This document shows, in pieces, positions 6,482 to 11,245 of a stretch of 11,245 nucleotides of DNA. This stretch comes from Puniceicoccales bacterium (GTDB lineage Bacteria > Verrucomicrobiota > Verrucomicrobiia > Opitutales > LL51). The notes below the pieces were generated by a model. The model saw nothing but the letters and a program-made list of their open reading frames with translations. It was not told the DNA's origin and did no database searches. Location: NCBI GenBank assembly GCA_031266235.1, contig JAISBJ010000022.1, positions 1 to 11,245 on the forward strand, given 5' to 3'. Numbering within the stretch: position 1 is the stretch's first letter; every line of letters starts with the position of its first letter. The position numbers and the translations under genes are program-made.

Positions 6482-7417
6482 ATGGAGCGAATTTTGACGG
6501 CGAAGGACGATTTTGTGCCCATCGAGCGGCCTGTTGTGCTGGCGGTGGGGGCTTTCGACGGCCTGCACATCGGGCACCAAGCGGTCATCATTTCGGCGAA
6601 AAATGAGGCGCAACGCCTCCGAGCGGCGGCCGTTGTCTACTCCTTCTGGCCCCACCCGTCGGTGATTTTGAATCGTCCCAAAACACTCATTTTGACCCGG
6701 GAACAAAAAGTTGAGCGGCTGAAATTGCTGGCGGTGGATTACTTCGTCGAGCAGTGTTTTACGGAGGCGTTTGGCGCGATCCGAGCGAAAAATTTTACTG
6801 TTTTATTGCAAAAAAAATTCAAAAAATTAGCGGGAATTTGCGTCGGAGAGAATTTTAAATTTGGTCAGGGCTGCGAGGGCGATCCGTGGCTTTTGCGAGA
6901 TTTATCGCGCGATTTTAGCGTCACGATTCAGAAATCGGTATTTTTTGAGAGTCAGCGGGTGAGCAGTTCGAACGTCCGCAAGTGCCTCGGCGACGGCTCC
7001 GTGGACCGCGCCAATCGCATGCTGGGGTTCCCCTATTACATGCTGGGGACGACGTTCAGCGGCCGTGGGATCGCGCGAAAACTGGGTTACCCGACACTAA
7101 ACGTGCGCTTCGAAAATGAGTTGCTGCTGAAATTGGGCGTCTATTTGGTCCGCTACCGCCTCAATGGCGAGGGGGAATTCGTTTGGGGTGTGGCGAATTT
7201 TGGCGTGCGCCCGACGTTTTTCCGGGAGGTTTCGGCGATCAGTTTGGAGGTCCACAGCTTCGATCCGGTCGTGCTCCACGGGCAGAGTTTGCCGATCGAG
7301 GTCCAATTTTGGAGCCACATACGCCGGGAAAAGCAATTTACATCGCAGGCGCTCCTCGTGGACCAGATCCGCCACGATATAAAAGTTGCCAAAAGCCGGA
7401 TGAGCCGTTTTCTTTGA
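6482..7417 (+). CDS. ribF: Bifunctional riboflavin kinase / FAD synthetase
   Basis: RibF converts riboflavin to FMN and then to FAD in the cytoplasm. The N-terminal adenylyltransferase domain shows GAFDGLHIGHQ (residues 23-33), the nucleotide-binding block of the family, plus FWPHPS, GENFKFG and the SSSNVRKCLGDG block near residue 160. The C-terminal flavokinase domain shows GRGIARKLGYPTLNV (about 195-209), a VANFGVRPTF block and EVHSFD with the catalytic Glu. The total of 311 aa is normal. It starts 6 nt after the truB stop, and its own stop (7415-7417) lies 3 nt before an ATG. The last 14 codons and the stop are duplicated at 7533-7575 (see the repeat entries). Because the protein aligns to its natural end, copy 1 carries the authentic RibF terminus. 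Function is firm. Confidence 0.96.
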   Translation: MERILTAKDDFVPIERPVVLAVGAFDGLHIGHQAVIISAKNEAQRLRAAAVVYSFWPHPSVILNRPKTLILTREQKVERLKLLAVDYFVEQCFTEAFGAIRAKNFTVLLQKKFKKLAGICVGENFKFGQGCEGDPWLLRDLSRDFSVTIQKSVFFESQRVSSSNVRKCLGDGSVDRANRMLGFPYYMLGTTFSGRGIARKLGYPTLNVRFENELLLKLGVYLVRYRLNGEGEFVWGVANFGVRPTFFREVSAISLEVHSFDPVVLHGQSLPIEVQFWSHIRREKQFTSQALLVDQIRHDIKVAKSRMSRFL

Positions 7418-7459
7418 CGAATGGCAATCAATTTCGAAGCAGAGCTCAACGAAGAGCAG
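7375..7459 (+). repeat. 85-bp direct repeat, copy 1 (ribF end plus false helicase start)
   Basis: Copy 1 begins in ribF (DIKVAKSRMSRFL and stop) and continues with ATGGCAATC, which codes MAINFEAELNEEQ. It matches 7533-7617 at 81 of 85 positions with no gaps. All four differences are A/G transitions (7399, 7426, 7440 and 7444 against copy 2). After 7459 the two sequences share nothing obvious. It is a direct tandem-type duplication with a ~73-bp unique AT-rich spacer. Confidence 0.95.
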
Positions 7460-7477
7460 CTTCAACGGATTCCATGA
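7421..7477 (+). pseudogene. 18-codon fragment of the helicase N-terminus (micro-ORF A)
   Basis: The ATG lies 3 nt after the ribF stop and starts MAINFEAELNEEQ, equal to the helicase N-terminus except for Ala in place of Thr at residue 7. It then leaves homology with LQRIP and stops at TGA 7475-7477. No SD precedes it, so translation would depend on termination of ribF. It is a duplicated start fragment and cannot encode a helicase. Its stop overlaps the ATG of the next micro-ORF (ATGA at 7474). Whether it is translated is unknown. Confidence 0.5.
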
Positions 7478-7575
7478 AAAGTAAAGCAAATTTTAAAACT
7501 GTAAAAAATCTAAAAAAAGTGAAAAATAGTTGCGATATAAAAGTTGCCAAAAGCCGAATGAGCCGTTTTCTTTGA
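7474..7575 (+). pseudogene. 33-codon micro-ORF B ending in the duplicated RibF tail
   Basis: The frame starts at ATG 7474 in the spacer, reads a Lys/Asn-rich stretch (MKSKANFKTVKNLKKVKNSC), then enters the second repeat copy in the RibF frame, ending DIKVAKSRMSRFL with its stop at 7573-7575. The stop is 3 nt before the true helicase ATG, exactly as the ribF stop stands before micro-ORF A. The peptide is very basic. It may be an unused relic, or it may keep ribosomes moving from ribF to the helicase start, which has no SD of its own. Confidence 0.45.
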
Positions 7576-7617
7576 CGAATGGCGATCAATTTCGAAACAG
7601 AACTCAACGAAGAGCAG
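7533..7617 (+). repeat. 85-bp direct repeat, copy 2 (RibF tail plus true helicase start)
   Basis: This is the second copy of the ribF/helicase junction, 158 bp after the first. Its helicase part is the real one, since the frame goes on into the Walker A motif. Its RibF tail is a spare copy, reached only by the 33-codon micro-ORF. Three of the four differences from copy 1 are silent in the ribF or helicase frame (CGG/CGA, GCA/GCG, GAG/GAA). Confidence 0.95.
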
Positions 7618-9660
7618 TACGCGGCCGTTATTTCCCAGAGCCCGACGAACCTCATTTTAGCGGGCGCGGGGACCGGAAAGACGCGGACGTTGACCTACCG
7701 CGTGGCTTGGTTACTCGAAAAAGGCGCGTCGCCGGACAATATTTTACTCCTCACTTTTACCAATAAGGCCGCCCGCGAAATGCTCCAGCGCGTGGAGGCG
7801 TTGACGGGATTTACAAATAATTTATTTTACGGAGGCACTTTCCACCACATCTGCCAACGTTTGCTGCGGCGCCACGCGGAAAATCCAAATTTTGTTATTC
7901 TCGATGAGGACGATTCGCTGGCGCTATTTGACGGCGCGATGCGGTCGGTTGCGCCCGATTTTCCGAAGAATAAAAGCAATCCGACGGCGCGCGTGCTCTT
8001 TGAGGCGGTGAGTTTTTCGCGCAATGCGATGCGGTCGGTGGCACATGTGATCGAGGAAAAATACCCCTACCTGGCCGATCACGGGGGGATGCTGAAGCTA
8101 TTTATCGATCGCTACCAATCGATCAAAGCCGAACAAAATGCCATGGATTACGACGATTTGCTGTGCCATTTCGTGCGATTGTTAGAGGAAAAACCGGACG
8201 TTGCCGCGCATTATAACCAGCAATTTCGCCACATTTTAGTCGACGAGTACCAGGATACCAATCCGATCCAACTGAAAATGATCGACCTCATGGCGCAGGA
8301 CGGACAGATTTTTGCCGTGGGCGACGATGCGCAATGCATTTACACTTGGCGCGGCGCGGATATTAGGAGCATCATCGAATTTCCGCGGCGATACCCGCAG
8401 ACAAAAGTGACGAAGGTGCAGGTGAATTACCGCAGTACGCCGGAGATCTTGGATTTTGCGAACGAGATTCCCGTGGCCGAGAGGTTTGAGTACGCGAAGA
8501 TTTTGAAATCGACGAAAAATTCCTTCCGCAAACCCCTCGTCGTCTCCGTACTCGACGTGCGCCAGCAGGCAAATTTCATCATTAAGCGGCTGGCGGGCTT
8601 ACTCGGCGAGGGCTATTCGCTGCCGGAAATCGCCGTTTTGTACCGGGCGCACTACCAATCGATGGAGCTGCAAATGGAGCTGACGCGCCACAACATCCCC
8701 TACACGATCACGAGTGGCGTGCGATTTTTCGAGCAGGCGCACATCAAAGATATTTTATCATTTTTACGTTTTATTATCAATTCGGGGGATTCGCGGGCGT
8801 TTGTGCGGTTGCTGTGCCGGTTCCCGAAGGTCGGCGAGAAGACGGCGGAGCGCATTTTGCTGTATTTGCAGCAGTCGGCCGAGGCGACGCGGCGGGATCT
8901 TTTTTCGTTGTTCGAGGAGGCGGAAGTTGTAAAAAAAATTCCGGCGGCGGCGTTGGAACACTGGTGGCCTTTTACGCGTGTTTTACGAAGATTGTACTCC
9001 GGGGCGTCGGATTTTTTCGGGGACCCGGCTTCGCGCGCTCCGGCGGATCTCTTCCCATGCGAGCCGCAAACATCGGAAAAATCGCCATCCTTTGAGCGCA
9101 TCAGCGAAATGATTTTTTTCATCCTCGACGGCGAATATGGCGAGTATTTGAAGCGGAATTATGGGAATTGGCAGGCACGTTGGGATGATATTGAAGGGTT
9201 TGCTAATTTTTGTGATAAGTTTCGGGATTTATCGGAGCTGATCCAGCAGGTGGCGCTTTTACAATCGGAGTCGAACGGGGAGGCCGCGGACGTGGCGGAG
9301 AGCCTGCGTTTGAGTACGGTGCACCAGGCAAAGGGGCTAGAATTTGCGGCGGTATTCATCATCGGGCTTAACGAAAACAGTTTTCCTTTGAAGCGGGCAG
9401 TCGCGGAAGAAGAGATTCGCGAGGAGCGGCGGTTATTTTATGTGGCGGTGACGCGGGCGCAGCGGGAATTATATTTGTGCGTGCCGAATCAGGCGGTGAC
9501 GGATGGTAAAAAGAATTATTTTCCGGCGCCGTTGCAGCGCAGTCGATTCATTCGGGAAGTTGATCAAAAATTTTTTGAGACGATTAATTTTGCGGAAAAA
9601 AGTGCGCCGGCGTTCTCCGGTATGGGTCGGTGGTCGGGGCGACCGGACTCGAACCGATGA
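7579..9660 (+). CDS. UvrD/Rep/PcrA-type superfamily 1A DNA helicase
   Basis: This is a 3'-5' ATP-dependent DNA helicase of the UvrD/PcrA/Rep group, used in repair, replication restart and removal of RecA. Motifs in order: Q motif LNEEQ (9-13), Walker A AGAGTGKT (28-35), Ia TFTNKAAREM, Ic GTFHHICQRLL, Walker B DEYQD (222-226), III GDDAQCIYTWRGAD, IV NYRST, V TVHQAKGLEF (580-589) and VI EERRLFYVAVTRAQRE (615-630). At 693 aa it is slightly shorter than PcrA (~720 aa). No SD precedes ATG 7579; the stop of micro-ORF B is 3 nt upstream, suggesting coupling. The last 9 residues (WSGRPDSNR) and the stop read through the antisense of tRNA-Pro, so the native C-terminus may have been replaced by run-on. 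The exact orthologue (uvrD, pcrA or rep) cannot be decided here. Confidence 0.93.
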   Translation: MAINFETELNEEQYAAVISQSPTNLILAGAGTGKTRTLTYRVAWLLEKGASPDNILLLTFTNKAAREMLQRVEALTGFTNNLFYGGTFHHICQRLLRRHAENPNFVILDEDDSLALFDGAMRSVAPDFPKNKSNPTARVLFEAVSFSRNAMRSVAHVIEEKYPYLADHGGMLKLFIDRYQSIKAEQNAMDYDDLLCHFVRLLEEKPDVAAHYNQQFRHILVDEYQDTNPIQLKMIDLMAQDGQIFAVGDDAQCIYTWRGADIRSIIEFPRRYPQTKVTKVQVNYRSTPEILDFANEIPVAERFEYAKILKSTKNSFRKPLVVSVLDVRQQANFIIKRLAGLLGEGYSLPEIAVLYRAHYQSMELQMELTRHNIPYTITSGVRFFEQAHIKDILSFLRFIINSGDSRAFVRLLCRFPKVGEKTAERILLYLQQSAEATRRDLFSLFEEAEVVKKIPAAALEHWWPFTRVLRRLYSGASDFFGDPASRAPADLFPCEPQTSEKSPSFERISEMIFFILDGEYGEYLKRNYGNWQARWDDIEGFANFCDKFRDLSELIQQVALLQSESNGEAADVAESLRLSTVHQAKGLEFAAVFIIGLNENSFPLKRAVAEEEIREERRLFYVAVTRAQRELYLCVPNQAVTDGKKNYFPAPLQRSRFIREVDQKFFETINFAEKSAPAFSGMGRWSGRPDSNR

Positions 9661-9707
9661 CTTCATGTACCCAAAACATGCGCTCTACCAAGCTGAGCTA
9701 CGCCCCG
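9631..9707 (-). tRNA. tRNA-Pro (anticodon UGG), CCA encoded
   Basis: On the minus strand a complete 77-nt cloverleaf is read. The acceptor stem CGGGGCG (from 9707) pairs with CGCCCCG, followed by discriminator A and an encoded CCA (9633-9631). The D-arm region is TAGCTCAGCTTGGTAGAGC. The anticodon stem CATGT/ACATG encloses loop TTTGGGT, giving anticodon TGG at 9673-9671. The T arm has GGTTCGAGTCC. Codons CCN, especially CCA and CCG, would be read. Its 3' half is overlapped by the 3' end of the helicase gene on the other strand (9631-9660). Confidence 0.96.
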
Positions 9708-9748
9708 CGGGGTTAGAAAAGATGAGAAGAATTTTTTGCATTTTGGCA

Positions 9749-9776
9749 ATAGTAAAGTGTGAAATTTTGGAGTAAA
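9749..9776 (-). promoter_or_regulatory. Possible promoter of tRNA-Pro
   Basis: Read on the minus strand, TTTACT (9776-9771) is followed after 16 bp by TACTAT (9754-9749), which matches the -10 consensus at 4 of 6 positions. Transcription would begin near 9742, leaving a short leader before the tRNA 5' end at 9707. The boxes fall within the tandem repeat, so TTTACT occurs twice at a 20-bp interval. The match is modest. Confidence 0.3.
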
Positions 9777-9790
9777 GTGAAAAATTTTGA
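9751..9790. repeat. 20-bp tandem repeat, two units
   Basis: Units 9751-9770 and 9771-9790 both begin AGTAAAGTG and contain AAATTTTG. They match at 17 of 20 positions. The repeat sits upstream of tRNA-Pro and overlaps its possible promoter. Confidence 0.8.
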
Positions 9791-9826
9791 CAGGTTTGGT
9801 GAATATTTTGGGATTGTGCATGGAGA

Positions 9827-9857
9827 TTTTTTAAAAAATATCTTGACAAATAGAAAT
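9827..9857 (+). repeat. T6A6-TATCTTGACAAAT element, intergenic copy 1
   Basis: Bases 9827-9848 are identical to 4008-4029 in the transaldolase gene. Positions 9833-9857 match 9927-9951 with one mismatch. The shape is an A/T tract directly followed by a perfect -35 box (TTGACA 9843-9848), but the -10 positions read CAAAGT or AAAGTA, which is poor. It points rightward, where no + strand gene follows. Confidence 0.5.
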
Positions 9858-9925
9858 TTTGCGAACAAAGTAAAAAAATGATTGATTGGATAAAATATTT
9901 TAGAAACCGCTCTGGAAAATTTTTC

Positions 9926-9951
9926 AAAAAAATATCTTGACAAATGGAAAT
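9926..9951 (+). repeat. A7-TATCTTGACAAAT element, intergenic copy 2
   Basis: This near copy lies 94 bp after the previous one: 24 of 25 positions are equal (9927-9951 against 9833-9857), with G for A at 9946. TTGACA is at 9937-9942. No clear -10 is seen at normal spacing. The repeat ends at the ATG of a 36-codon open frame. Confidence 0.5.
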
Positions 9952-10054
9952 CTTTCTGCCACTGCTAAGTGCAGAGGGCGGGGAGAATGCCGCGTTTACG
10001 GAGTACAGTTTTATGGAAAAATTGCAGCTAATTGTGGTGGTCGACGGTCTTTAA
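9944..10054 (+). pseudogene. 36-codon open frame with coding-like composition, possible gene remnant
   Basis: The frame begins ATGGAAATC (MEIFLPLLS), passes AEGGENAAFTEYSF and ends VVVDGL at TAA 10052-10054. It has no SD. From about 9956 the DNA changes from A/T runs to the G/C-containing texture of the neighbouring genes, which suggests either a small gene or a remnant cut off by the AT-rich element. I do not recognise the peptide. It is convergent with the galE-like gene, 5 bp away. Confidence 0.2.
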
Positions 10055-10059
10055 AATGA

Positions 10060-11001
10060 CTATTCGCCGTTGTTTTTGAGCCAGTTGACACTCGATTCGA
10101 TCATGTATTCCAGTGAATATTGTGGGCGCCAGCCGAGTTCCCGTTGGGCAAGATACGGGTCGATGGCGAGGCGTTCGATTTCGCCAGTCCGCCGCTCCCT
10201 GGGGTTAATGGCGACGGTCAAGTGGGTCACTTTTTCGACGGATTTGATGAAGTCCGCCACCGAATAACTCTTGCCGGAAGCAATATTGTAGCAAAAATTT
10301 TTTTGGAAGCCGCCGAGTTTCGGCAGCACTTGTAAAACGGCCTGCGCCACATCACTGACGTGGATAAAATCGCGTTCCGCCCGGTGATCCGCCGTATTAA
10401 AGTCGGTGCCGAACAGGTCGAGCGACCCGTTGTGTAAAATTTGGGAAAGCAGATCGCCGTTGGACGGAAAATTTTCCGCCTGATGGTCCATGCCAATGGC
10501 GTTGGAAATCCGCAAAATGGCGTAGTGCAAATCGTGGGAGACCGACAGCGATTCGATTAATTGCTCGATGGCGAGTTTTATTTTCCCCAATGGGTTAATG
10601 GGATTGGGCGGCGTATTTTCCGTGGCCGGGGGTGGCGAGCTGTTGCCGTAAACCTGCGCCGAAGAGAGAAAAATTATTTTTTTTACGTTATTTTCAATGG
10701 CCGTTTGCAAGAGAAATGTCGTTCCCATGAGATCGTTGCCGTAATATTTTATCGGGTCTCGGACCGTGTCCATGACGTTTGACGCCCCGGAAGCGTGGAT
10801 GATGCACTCGATGCGCTCCTCCTTTAGAATGCGTTGCAGCAGAGCGGTATCGCCGTGGTCGCCGGTGTAAAATTTTTGGAAAAGAGACGTGTATTTAGGT
10901 CTTATGGCGTCGAGGCCAAAGGAGGAATGTCCCGATGGGAGGAGTTTCAGCGCGCAGTGGTTGCCGATGTATCCGCCGGCGCCTGTCATTAGAATATTCA
11001 C
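10060..11001 (-). CDS. GalE-like NAD-dependent epimerase/dehydratase with altered active site
   Basis: This extended short-chain dehydrogenase/reductase resembles UDP-glucose 4-epimerase along its whole length (313 aa). Seen: NAD-binding GAGGYIG (7-13), GD at 47-48, SSAQVYG (113-119) with the catalytic Ser, K142, RDFIHVSDVA, YNIASGKSYSV and a GalE-like end (ELGWRPQYSLEYMI). The catalytic Tyr of the YxxxK motif is Leu (NPLGKIK, L138, codon 10590-10588 TTG). Other usual residues also differ: HASG for HFAG, ISN for the usual YFN. GTG 11001 is chosen because it puts MNILMTGAGGYIG at the N-terminus as in GalE; no SD is seen, and the TAA of an upstream mini-frame lies 2 nt before it. It could be an inactive, regulatory or differently acting paralogue. 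Substrate class (nucleotide sugar) is inferred from the family. Confidence 0.85.
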   Translation of the reverse strand: MNILMTGAGGYIGNHCALKLLPSGHSSFGLDAIRPKYTSLFQKFYTGDHGDTALLQRILKEERIECIIHASGASNVMDTVRDPIKYYGNDLMGTTFLLQTAIENNVKKIIFLSSAQVYGNSSPPPATENTPPNPINPLGKIKLAIEQLIESLSVSHDLHYAILRISNAIGMDHQAENFPSNGDLLSQILHNGSLDLFGTDFNTADHRAERDFIHVSDVAQAVLQVLPKLGGFQKNFCYNIASGKSYSVADFIKSVEKVTHLTVAINPRERRTGEIERLAIDPYLAQRELGWRPQYSLEYMIESSVNWLKNNGE

Positions 11002-11003
11002 GG

Positions 11004-11096
11004 TTAAAAAAATATGAAATAATCGGTGGCGGCAAGAAAATTCTCCGCTGAGGCTGCAAAACAATCGGCTATAACTAAAAAAAAGATGTGTTCCAT
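11004..11096 (-). other. 30-codon hydrophobic mini-frame ending 2 nt before the galE-like start
   Basis: ATG 11096 opens a frame reading MEHIFFLVIADCF and ending FIFF at TAA 11006-11004, directly before the GTG at 11001. No SD precedes the ATG. The position would allow translational coupling to the galE-like gene, whose GTG also lacks an SD, but the frame lies in T-rich DNA and could be chance. Confidence 0.2.
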
Positions 11097-11209
11097 TGAT
11101 AAAATTTAATGAATATTTTTACCGAAAATTCTTCACTATGGAGCACCATAGCGATCGGTTATGACTAAAACCGTTGATAAAAAATTGCGTTTATCGGTTA
11201 TATCTATTT
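11064..11209 (-). repeat. 17-bp motif, three imperfect copies upstream of the galE-like gene
   Basis: On the + strand the copies are ATCGGCTATAACTAAAA (11064-11080), ATCGGTTATGACTAAAA (11154-11170) and ATCGGTTATATCTATTT (11193-11209). Copies 1 and 2 agree at 15 of 17 positions, copies 2 and 3 at 12. Copies 2 and 3 lie in the ankyrin-like tail, where the minus strand codes VITDR and DITDK. They may be repeat-unit relics or an operator-like series. Confidence 0.5.
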
Positions 11210-11245
11210 CGGCGCCGTTATCCAGCAAGAGCGCAGCCATTTTTT
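11136..11245 (-). CDS. Ankyrin-repeat protein, C-terminal tail (5' end outside window)
   Basis: The minus strand is open from the window edge to TAG 11138-11136. The first residues read KMAALLLDNGAEIDITDK, the second helix and beta-hairpin of a typical ankyrin repeat (consensus near VxLLLxxGADxxxxDxxG). After this the frame continues RNFLSTVLVITDRYGAP and stops. The piece VITDRYG again looks like the start of a repeat (D-R-Y-G), so a deletion may have joined two repeats and ended the protein early. Ankyrin proteins mediate protein binding and in host-associated bacteria are often effectors, but nothing here shows that. Only 35 residues are visible, so the call is tentative. It is read in the same direction as the galE-like gene, 134 bp upstream. 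Confidence 0.5.
   Translation of the reverse strand, partial: KMAALLLDNGAEIDITDKRNFLSTVLVITDRYGAP

Larger units (their letters stand above)
9708..10059. other. 352-bp AT-rich intergenic region
   Basis: Between the tRNA 5' end and the galE-like stop lies no gene that I can support. The region holds the possible tRNA promoter, a 20-bp tandem repeat (9751-9790), three TTGACA boxes on the + strand (9787, 9843, 9937) and two T/A-tract elements. A stretch at about 9956-10054 has coding-like composition and a 36-codon open frame. The AT-rich frames on the minus strand are low-complexity and not credible. Confidence 0.7.

Noticed and set aside
7183..7473. Long + strand frame running through the 3' half of ribF into the micro-ORF B stop
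   Set aside because: The part before 7474 is in a shifted frame within a well-conserved RibF coding region; only the last 33 codons have an independent start.
7460..7532. Insertion sequence or inverted-repeat element in the duplication spacer
   Set aside because: The 73-bp spacer has no transposase and no terminal inverted repeats beyond a 4-bp CAAC/GTTG match.
9685..9943. Two minus-strand frames of 76-80 codons in the AT-rich region
   Set aside because: They are F/K/S/N-rich low-complexity products of A/T runs, overlap each other and the tRNA, and lack ribosome binding sites.
9956..9974. Hairpin CTG(C)CACT-GCTA-AGTGCAG as a terminator for the galE-like gene or a + strand RNA
   Set aside because: The stem is 7 bp with a bulge, and no T run follows on either strand.
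11002..11064. galE-like start at TTG 11064
   Set aside because: The extra 21 residues are not part of the Rossmann fold; GTG 11001 gives the canonical N-terminus.
1..11245. CRISPR array, phage genes, toxin-antitoxin pair or a new defence system
   Set aside because: No regularly spaced repeats and no nuclease, integrase or paired small genes were seen; the helicase is a standard UvrD-type protein in a housekeeping setting.

Overview
The window is a compact bacterial chromosome segment of mostly housekeeping genes. Core genes abut or overlap (ATGA stop/start overlaps at 336-339, 4791-4794 and 5789-5792). Coding DNA has mixed composition with GC-rich codons, while non-coding DNA is full of A and T runs. 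IspH points to the MEP isoprenoid route and therefore to a bacterium. The nrnA-truB-ribF order, the short EF-Ts and the overall style would fit a Gram-negative lineage such as Verrucomicrobiota or a relative, but no marker here proves this and the assignment is a guess.

Layout, + strand first. Positions 1-339 hold the end of fabD (fatty acid synthesis), overlapped by ispH. A promoter whose -35 covers the ispH stop codon starts an rpsB-tsf operon (ribosomal protein S2 and EF-Ts) behind a ~100-nt leader that carries a strong Shine-Dalgarno sequence and a 12-codon mini-ORF. On the minus strand, 2969-3784 encodes a membrane-anchored FkbM-type methyltransferase, convergent with tsf and divergent from the next block. 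Positions 3868-9660 form a long tightly packed + strand block: transaldolase, NrnA-type DHH phosphoesterase, TruB, RibF and a UvrD/PcrA-type helicase. A tRNA-Pro(UGG) gene with encoded CCA lies on the minus strand and overlaps the 3' end of the helicase gene. A 350-bp AT-rich intergenic region follows, with tandem repeats and promoter-like boxes. The right part of the minus strand holds a GalE-like epimerase/dehydratase whose catalytic Tyr is Leu, preceded by what looks like the last repeat of an ankyrin-repeat protein that runs off the window.

Most of the window is ordinary. The points that are not: (1) an 85-bp duplication of the ribF-end/helicase-start junction, 158 bp apart, differing only by four A/G transitions, arranged so that an unbroken stop/start chain of two micro-ORFs links ribF to the helicase; (2) the helicase stop codon inside the antisense of tRNA-Pro; (3) a 22-bp promoter-like string (T6A6 followed by TATCTTGACA) found identically inside the transaldolase gene and in the intergenic region, with a third near copy; (4) the GalE-like protein with the Tyr to Leu change; (5) a thrice-repeated 17-bp motif upstream of it. 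I did not find a convincing new multi-gene system, CRISPR array, insertion sequence or phage gene.
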